A DNA stretch of 8,758 nt from contig CABRGI010000026.1 of the NCBI GenBank assembly GCA_902470455.1, positions 1-8,758 of the forward strand, given 5' to 3'. Positions 3,970 through 8,758 of this stretch are shown piece by piece. Each line of letters starts with the position of its first letter. Position 1 is the first letter of the stretch. Both the position numbers and the translations under genes were made by a program. This stretch comes from an uncultured Parvimonas sp. (GTDB taxonomy: Bacteria > Bacillota > Clostridia > Tissierellales > Peptoniphilaceae). Under the pieces are notes generated by a model that was not told the origin of the DNA, ran no database searches, and worked only from the letters and a program-made list of their open reading frames with translations.

Positions 3970-6537
3970 ATGAATTTAGAAAAATTTAGTAGTGATGCAA
4001 TGAAAATTGTAGAAGAGTCTCAAAGTTTAGCAATAAAAAATGCAAATGTAGAAATATCAGATATTCATTTACACAAAGCTTTGATTGATAATGATAATAT
4101 AATTATTAAAATTTTAAATATCATGAATGTAAATATAGATAATTATAGAAATGATGTAAAACTTGCATTTGATAATTTACCTTCACAATATGGAGATTCT
4201 AACATTTATCCAAATACCGTTTATCAAAGAATTTTGCTTAATTCCGAAGATGAAATAAAAGGAACAGGAGATAGTACAATTTTACCTGAACATATTTACC
4301 TTTCTCTTTTGAAAGAAAAGAATATAAAATCATCAGATATTTTTAGAAAGTATAACATAACATACAACTCTTTTAAATATGCTTTGATGGGAATTAAGAA
4401 TATGAAAAATGAACATAAAGATGGAAGTACAAGCGAAGAATTGTTAAAATATGGAAGAAATTTAACAGAAGAAGCAAGAAATGGTAAACTTGATCCTGTG
4501 ATTGGTAGAGATGAAGAAATAAGGCATTCAATTAGAATTTTATCAAGAAGAACAAAAAATAATCCTGTTTTAATAGGCGAACCCGGAGTTGGTAAGACAG
4601 CTATTGTTGAAGGATTAGCTCAAAGAATTGTAAATAATGACGTTCCAGATGGATTAAAGAATAAAATAATTTTTTCATTAGATATGGGAAGTTTAATAGC
4701 AGGTGCCAAATTTAGAGGAGAATTTGAGGAAAGATTAAAGGCTGTTCTTGAAGAAATCAAAAATTCAGAAGGCGAAATAATTTTATTCATTGATGAAATT
4801 CACACTTTAGTTGGTGCAGGAAAAACCGACGGAGCTTTGGATGCATCAAATATGTTAAAACCAATGCTTGCTAGAGGAGAATTGCACACAATAGGTGCAA
4901 CAACACTTGATGAATATAGGAAATATATTGAAAAAGATGGAGCTTTGGAAAGAAGATTTCAAAAAGTTTTAGTAAAAGAGCCTACTGTAGAAGATACAAT
5001 TTCAATACTTAGGGGAATAAAAGAGAAATACGAAATTCATCATGGAATTAAAATAACAGATGCAGCTGTTATTGCTTGTGTAACTTTAAGTGATAGATAT
5101 ATTACTGACAGATTTTTACCAGATAAGGCTATTGACTTGATGGATGAAGCATCTTCTATGATAAGAACAGAAATTGATTCAATGCCTCAAGAAATTGATG
5201 ATATGAGAAGAAAAGTTTTACAATTAGAAATCGAAAAAGCAGGTCTTGTTAAGGAAACTGATGAAATTAGTAAAAAAAGATTGCAAAATTTAGAAGAAGA
5301 ACTTTCCGATGTGAAAAACAAGTACAATGTTGAACTTGCTAGATGGGAAAGTGATAAAAAAGATATTAATGAAATAAAATCTGTGAAAGCTGAAATTGAT
5401 TCTGTCAGAATAGATATTGAAAAAGCTGAAAGAGAATATAACTTTGAAAAACTTTCAGAATTAAGATATGGAAAACTTGCAAATTTAGAATTAAAATTAG
5501 CTGAACTTAATGAAAAGAAAAAAGAAAAAGAAAGTTATTTAAAAGAAGAAGTTACAGAAGAAACGATAGCTGAAGTAATTTCTAAGTGGACAAATATCCC
5601 TATAAAGAAATTGGTCGAAGGAGAAAAAGAAAAATTATTGCATCTTGGAGAAATTTTGCATAAAAGAGTTGTTGGACAAGATGAGGCAATTGATTTAGTT
5701 AGAGATTGTATCTTAAGATCAAGAAGTGGATTAAAAGATGAAAATAAACCTATTGGTTCATTTATTTTCTTAGGTCCTACAGGAGTTGGTAAAACAGAAT
5801 TAGCAAAAACATTATGTGAAAGTATGTTTGATAGCGAAAAAAATCTTGTTAGAATTGATATGAGTGAATATATGGAAAAACATTCAGTTTCAAGACTTAT
5901 AGGAGCTCCTCCGGGATATGTAGGTTATGATGAAGGTGGACAACTTACCGAAAAAGTTAGAAGAAATCCATATTGTGTAATTCTATTTGATGAAATAGAA
6001 AAAGCTCATCCTGATGTTTTTAATATTCTATTACAAGTACTAGATGATGGAAGACTTACTGATAATCAAGGAAGAGTTGTAGACTTTAAAAATACAATTA
6101 TTATTATGACTTCTAATATAGGTTCAATTTACTTATTAGATGGAATTGATGAAAATGGCAAAATTACAAAAGAAGCTGAAAATGAGGTTATGAAAGAGTT
6201 GAAAAATTCTTTTAGACCTGAATTTTTAAATAGAGTTGATGATATAGTGTTATTTAAACCATTGCAAAAAGAAGAACTTTACAAGATAATTGATATGACT
6301 ATTTCAGAAATTGAAAATAGATTACAAGATATAGGTGTAAAAATTAATTTAGATGAAGAATGTAAGAAATTAATTTTAGATTCAACATATTCATTTAACT
6401 ATGGAGCTAGAATAATTAAAAGATATATTCAAAAGAATATTGAAACGGAAATAGCAACAAAGATAATTGAAGGTAAAATTACTCCAAATTCTACAATTTA
6501 TTTTAAAAATATTGACGGAAAAATTTGTATTTCATAA
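3970..6537 (+). CDS. clpB: ClpB, ATP-dependent protein disaggregase (Hsp100)
   Basis: This 855-residue cytoplasmic AAA+ hexamer extracts polypeptides from aggregates and threads them through its pore, working with DnaK and J proteins. Length and layout are those of full ClpB. An N domain spans about 1-145. NBD1 has Walker A GEPGVGKT (203-210), Walker B FIDE with D275/E276, pore loop GAKFRGE with F248 in place of the commoner Tyr, and arginine fingers R328/R329. The coiled-coil middle domain spans about 409-525; it separates ClpB from ClpA, and its length is that of ClpB rather than ClpC. NBD2 has Walker A GPTGVGKT (602-609), Walker B LFDE with D674/E675, pore loop GYVGY (Y650) and sensor-2 GAR (R814). 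No ClpP-docking IGL/F loop was noticed. Start: ATG 3970 has GGAGG (3959-3963) six bases upstream. It lies 144 bp after the CtsR-controlled dnaJ-like gene, with a structured leader between, and is followed by a terminator. All catalytic residues are present. Confidence 0.97.
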   Translation: MNLEKFSSDAMKIVEESQSLAIKNANVEISDIHLHKALIDNDNIIIKILNIMNVNIDNYRNDVKLAFDNLPSQYGDSNIYPNTVYQRILLNSEDEIKGTGDSTILPEHIYLSLLKEKNIKSSDIFRKYNITYNSFKYALMGIKNMKNEHKDGSTSEELLKYGRNLTEEARNGKLDPVIGRDEEIRHSIRILSRRTKNNPVLIGEPGVGKTAIVEGLAQRIVNNDVPDGLKNKIIFSLDMGSLIAGAKFRGEFEERLKAVLEEIKNSEGEIILFIDEIHTLVGAGKTDGALDASNMLKPMLARGELHTIGATTLDEYRKYIEKDGALERRFQKVLVKEPTVEDTISILRGIKEKYEIHHGIKITDAAVIACVTLSDRYITDRFLPDKAIDLMDEASSMIRTEIDSMPQEIDDMRRKVLQLEIEKAGLVKETDEISKKRLQNLEEELSDVKNKYNVELARWESDKKDINEIKSVKAEIDSVRIDIEKAEREYNFEKLSELRYGKLANLELKLAELNEKKKEKESYLKEEVTEETIAEVISKWTNIPIKKLVEGEKEKLLHLGEILHKRVVGQDEAIDLVRDCILRSRSGLKDENKPIGSFIFLGPTGVGKTELAKTLCESMFDSEKNLVRIDMSEYMEKHSVSRLIGAPPGYVGYDEGGQLTEKVRRNPYCVILFDEIEKAHPDVFNILLQVLDDGRLTDNQGRVVDFKNTIIIMTSNIGSIYLLDGIDENGKITKEAENEVMKELKNSFRPEFLNRVDDIVLFKPLQKEELYKIIDMTISEIENRLQDIGVKINLDEECKKLILDSTYSFNYGARIIKRYIQKNIETEIATKIIEGKITPNSTIYFKNIDGKICIS

Positions 6538-6553
6538 ATTTGTATTTTAAAAA

Positions 6554-6588
6554 GATAAAGAGCTAAGAAAAATATTAGCTCTTTTATC
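6554..6588 (+). terminator. Probable Rho-independent terminator of clpB
   Basis: AAAGAGCTAA (6557-6566) pairs exactly with TTAGCTCTTT (6575-6584) around an eight-base A-rich loop. GATA/TATC can extend the stem with one bulged T. The T-run is short (four Ts partly inside the stem, then ATCTAATTTATTT), so termination may be incomplete. It lies about 15 bases after the clpB stop and before the yajC promoter. Confidence 0.65.
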
Positions 6589-6629
6589 TAATTTATTTAG
6601 AATTGATTGAAAAATATTAAAATAAATAT

Positions 6630-6658
6630 TTGAAATAAAATACATTTTATGTTAAAAT
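6630..6658 (+). promoter_or_regulatory. Predicted sigma-A promoter of yajC (extended -10)
   Basis: TTGAAA (6630-6635), a 17-bp spacer, then TAAAAT (6653-6658) preceded by TGT (6650-6652), which is an extended -10. Transcription would begin near 6665, about 14 bases before the AGGAGG of yajC. This location also rules out the in-frame ATG at 6649 as the yajC start. Confidence 0.7.
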
Positions 6659-6690
6659 ATAGTCGTATATTTAAGTTTAGGAGGAATATT

Positions 6691-6993
6691 ATGGATCAGT
6701 TAACTATGATAGGTGGTTTTATGGTTATTGCTTATTTTCTTATGATTAAACCGCAAAAGAAAAGACAAAAAGCCATAATGGATATGAGAGATAATTTGAA
6801 GATAGGGGATAATATAATTACTATTGGAGGTATAAAAGGTAAGATTGTTGAACTTAGTGATACTGAAGTTGTAATTGAGACATCTGATGATGGAACAAAA
6901 ATAGAATTTATTAAATCTGCTATTCATTCTGTCGTTAGCAAATCTGAAGAGTCTTCTGTTCAAGAAGATGATGAAGAGGAAGATAGTGAATAA
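6691..6993 (+). CDS. yajC: YajC, preprotein translocase accessory subunit
   Basis: This 100-residue single-pass membrane protein is known as a partner of the SecDF complex that assists SecYEG export. One N-terminal helix at about residues 4-19 is followed by the positively charged KPQKKRQK (20-27), the usual YajC (R/K)PQ-K stop-transfer motif. A small cytoplasmic domain follows, with NLKIGDNIITIGGIKGKI (35-52) and the EVVIE stretch. The tail from about residue 84 is strongly acidic and probably unstructured. The start at 6691 is chosen because AGGAGG (6679-6684) sits six bases upstream. An upstream in-frame ATG at 6649 lies inside the promoter and would add 14 charged residues in front of the membrane helix. 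The gene has its own promoter and terminator, so it looks monocistronic. secD and secF, which often follow yajC in clostridia, are absent here, and recJ comes next. Confidence 0.93.
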   Translation: MDQLTMIGGFMVIAYFLMIKPQKKRQKAIMDMRDNLKIGDNIITIGGIKGKIVELSDTEVVIETSDDGTKIEFIKSAIHSVVSKSEESSVQEDDEEEDSE

Positions 6994-7007
6994 AATTAGT
7001 TTTTATT

Positions 7008-7037
7008 AAATAGACGGATTTCGTCTATTTTTTCTTT
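7008..7037 (+). terminator. Rho-independent terminator of yajC
   Basis: AAATAGACG (7008-7016) pairs perfectly with CGTCTATTT (7022-7030) around the loop GATTT, followed by six Ts in all and then CTTT (7028-7037). It starts 15 bases after the yajC stop and ends 27 bases before the recJ ATG. recJ therefore needs read-through or a promoter overlapping this region. I found no convincing one. Confidence 0.8.
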
Positions 7038-7063
7038 ATAGATAATATAAAAAGGAGGTATTT

Positions 7064-8758
7064 ATGAAAAGATGGTTTATTAAGTCTGATAATGGATTGA
7101 CTAAAGAAAATTTTAAAAATAATAGTGAATTTTCTTATATAACTTGTCAACTTTTAGCAAATAGAAAAATTGACTATAAAAATGTAAAAAATTTTTTATA
7201 TCCTGATTATGAATACCTTCATAACCCTTTTTTGATGAAAGATTTAGATACAGCAATCGAAATTCTAGTTGATGCTATAGATAATAATTTACATATACAA
7301 ATTGTCGGTGATTATGATCAAGATGGCAATTCTGCAACAGTTGTTTTAATGAAAGGTCTAGGTTTTTTTACTGATAATATAAGTTTTGCTATTCCTCATA
7401 GAATAGAAGATGGTTATGGTATTTCAAAAGGAATTGTAGATAATGCTAAAAAAAATGGAGTAGATTTAATTATAACTTGTGATAATGGAATATCAGCATT
7501 TGAGGTGGCTGATTATTGTAATTTTTTGAACATTCCGTTGATAATAACAGATCACCATCAAGTATGTTTTGATGATGAAGGAAATCAAATGGTTCCTAAT
7601 GCAAATGCAGTAATAAATCCACATAGAATAGATTGTGAATACCCATTCAAAGAATTATGTGGTGCCGGTGTAGCTTTTAAATTAATGCAAGCATTATATG
7701 ATGAATTAGGTGGAGATGAAGATTATTTATTAGATTTAATACAATTTGTTTCTATGGGTACAGTTTGTGATGTTGTTGATTTGGTAGATGAAAATAGATT
7801 TTTTGTAAAAAAAGGATTAGAAATACTAAATTCAAGCCATAATATTGGAATAAATCAGTTAAAAGCAGAAAATGAAGTTGGAAAGATTACAACCACTTCG
7901 TTAGGATATAAATTAGGACCTTGCATTAATGCTGCTGGCAGACTAGAATCTGCAAGCATAGGTGTAGAGTTGTTTTTAGAAGAAAATGAAGAAATAGCTG
8001 GTAATTATGCAAAAAAATTAGTTGAGTTAAATGAAAAAAGAAAAGATTTAACTAATGAAGCGTATTTAAGAGTAAGTAGAATTATTAAAGAAAAAAATTA
8101 TTTTAATGATGATATTATTGTAGTATATGATGAGGAAATACATGAATCTATTGCAGGTATTGTAGCAGGAAGAATTAAAGACCAATATTATAAGCCTACA
8201 TTAGTTTTTACCAAAGCAAAAGAAGATGGTGTTTTAAAGGGAAGTGCTAGAAGCATAGAAGATTACGATATCATTTCAAAACTTAGAGACTTTTCAAATC
8301 TTTTTGAAAAATTAGGAGGACATGCTATGGCAGCGGGTTTTTCTATAAAGAAAGAAAATTTAGGAAATTTAAGAATAGAATTAAATAAAAATTCAGATTT
8401 AATTCCTGAGAACTTTATAGAAAAAATAAAGATAGATTGTTCATTAGATTTTAAATTATTAAATTATAATATTGTTGAGGAATTAAGGTTGTTGGAACCT
8501 TATGGCAAGGCAAATCCTGAGCCTTTATTCGGTGCAAAAAATGTAGAAGTAAAATCAGTTTCTATAATAGGTAAAAATAAGAATGTAATAAAACTAGTTT
8601 TGAGTCAAGATAATATTGAATTTAGTGGAATTATTTTTACAAATTATGAAAAATATATTATGTATTTTAATGAAAAGTTTAAAACTGATGATTTTATTGA
8701 AAATCAGAACAGAATTAAAAATAAATTTATAGATATTTTATATACTCCCGTGATTAAT
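7064..8758 (+). CDS. recJ: RecJ, single-stranded-DNA-specific 5'-3' exonuclease, 3'-truncated by the window
   Basis: This DHH-superfamily metal-dependent nuclease degrades single-stranded DNA 5' to 3' in recombinational, base-excision and mismatch repair. The frame is open for 565 codons to the window edge without a stop. ATG 7064 has AAAGGAGG (7051-7058) five bases upstream. Catalytic-core motifs are all present: GDYDQDG (residues 82-88, D83/D85/D87), CDNG (139-142), TDHH (162-165), the VSMGTVCDVVDL stretch and NAAGRLESA. The DHHA1 domain carries SIAGIVAGRIK and GGHAMAAGF (418-426, H420). The C-terminal part (about 440 onward, with LEPYGKANPEPLFG) looks like the OB-fold region. Motif I has Q-D-G-N-S where many RecJ proteins read V/A-D-G-x-T-S, a mild divergence outside the metal-binding aspartates. 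The ending FIDILYTPVIN resembles the penultimate strand of the short RecJ form, so probably little is missing. It follows yajC after a terminator. Confidence 0.93.
   Translation, partial: MKRWFIKSDNGLTKENFKNNSEFSYITCQLLANRKIDYKNVKNFLYPDYEYLHNPFLMKDLDTAIEILVDAIDNNLHIQIVGDYDQDGNSATVVLMKGLGFFTDNISFAIPHRIEDGYGISKGIVDNAKKNGVDLIITCDNGISAFEVADYCNFLNIPLIITDHHQVCFDDEGNQMVPNANAVINPHRIDCEYPFKELCGAGVAFKLMQALYDELGGDEDYLLDLIQFVSMGTVCDVVDLVDENRFFVKKGLEILNSSHNIGINQLKAENEVGKITTTSLGYKLGPCINAAGRLESASIGVELFLEENEEIAGNYAKKLVELNEKRKDLTNEAYLRVSRIIKEKNYFNDDIIVVYDEEIHESIAGIVAGRIKDQYYKPTLVFTKAKEDGVLKGSARSIEDYDIISKLRDFSNLFEKLGGHAMAAGFSIKKENLGNLRIELNKNSDLIPENFIEKIKIDCSLDFKLLNYNIVEELRLLEPYGKANPEPLFGAKNVEVKSVSIIGKNKNVIKLVLSQDNIEFSGIIFTNYEKYIMYFNEKFKTDDFIENQNRIKNKFIDILYTPVIN

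Noticed and set aside
6649..6690. N-terminal extension of YajC from ATG 6649
   Set aside because: The codon lies between the -35 and -10 of the yajC promoter, while ATG 6691 has a perfect AGGAGG and gives the normal family N-terminus.

Overview
The window is very AT-rich (clearly below 35% G+C by eye). It has strong AGGAGG-type ribosome binding sites, AAA/GAA/ATA-biased codon use and Gram-positive style regulation (a CtsR-type heat-shock operator, vegetative TTGnnn-N17-TATAAT promoters). Together with a selenium-type yedF and a yajC-recJ pair, this suggests a low-GC anaerobic Firmicute of the Clostridia/Tissierellia type. Anaerobic cocci such as Parvimonas or Peptoniphilus are a guess from overall character, not a proven assignment.

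Layout: (1) Bases 2-2018 are the end of a surface-polysaccharide operon. It holds the 3' part of a Wzy-type polymerase and, one base after its stop, a two-transmembrane chain-length/co-polymerase protein whose cytoplasmic tail looks like a BY-kinase (CpsD-like) domain that has lost its P-loop. A perfectly symmetrical terminator at 2028-2062 closes the operon. (2) yedF (2660-2061, minus strand) converges on that terminator and has its own promoter in the 243-bp divergent intergenic region. (3) From the other side of that intergenic region a sigma-A type promoter and a CtsR operator drive a class II DnaJ/CbpA-like gene (2904-3825). Its reading frame is broken after codon 56, inside the J domain. 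(4) A 144-bp leader with two inverted repeats precedes full-length clpB (3970-6537), which ends at a hairpin terminator. (5) yajC (6691-6993) has a good extended -10 promoter and its own terminator. (6) recJ starts at 7064 and is still open at the right edge.

The centre of the window is a protein-disaggregation module: a J-domain co-chaperone (which would deliver aggregates to DnaK) beside the ClpB disaggregase, under heat-shock control. The main surprises are the broken J protein despite an apparently intact operator and promoter, the structured clpB leader, and the kinase-like relic on the polysaccharide co-polymerase. I see no RNA genes, CRISPR array, insertion sequence or phage gene. No gene-free stretch exceeds 300 bases.
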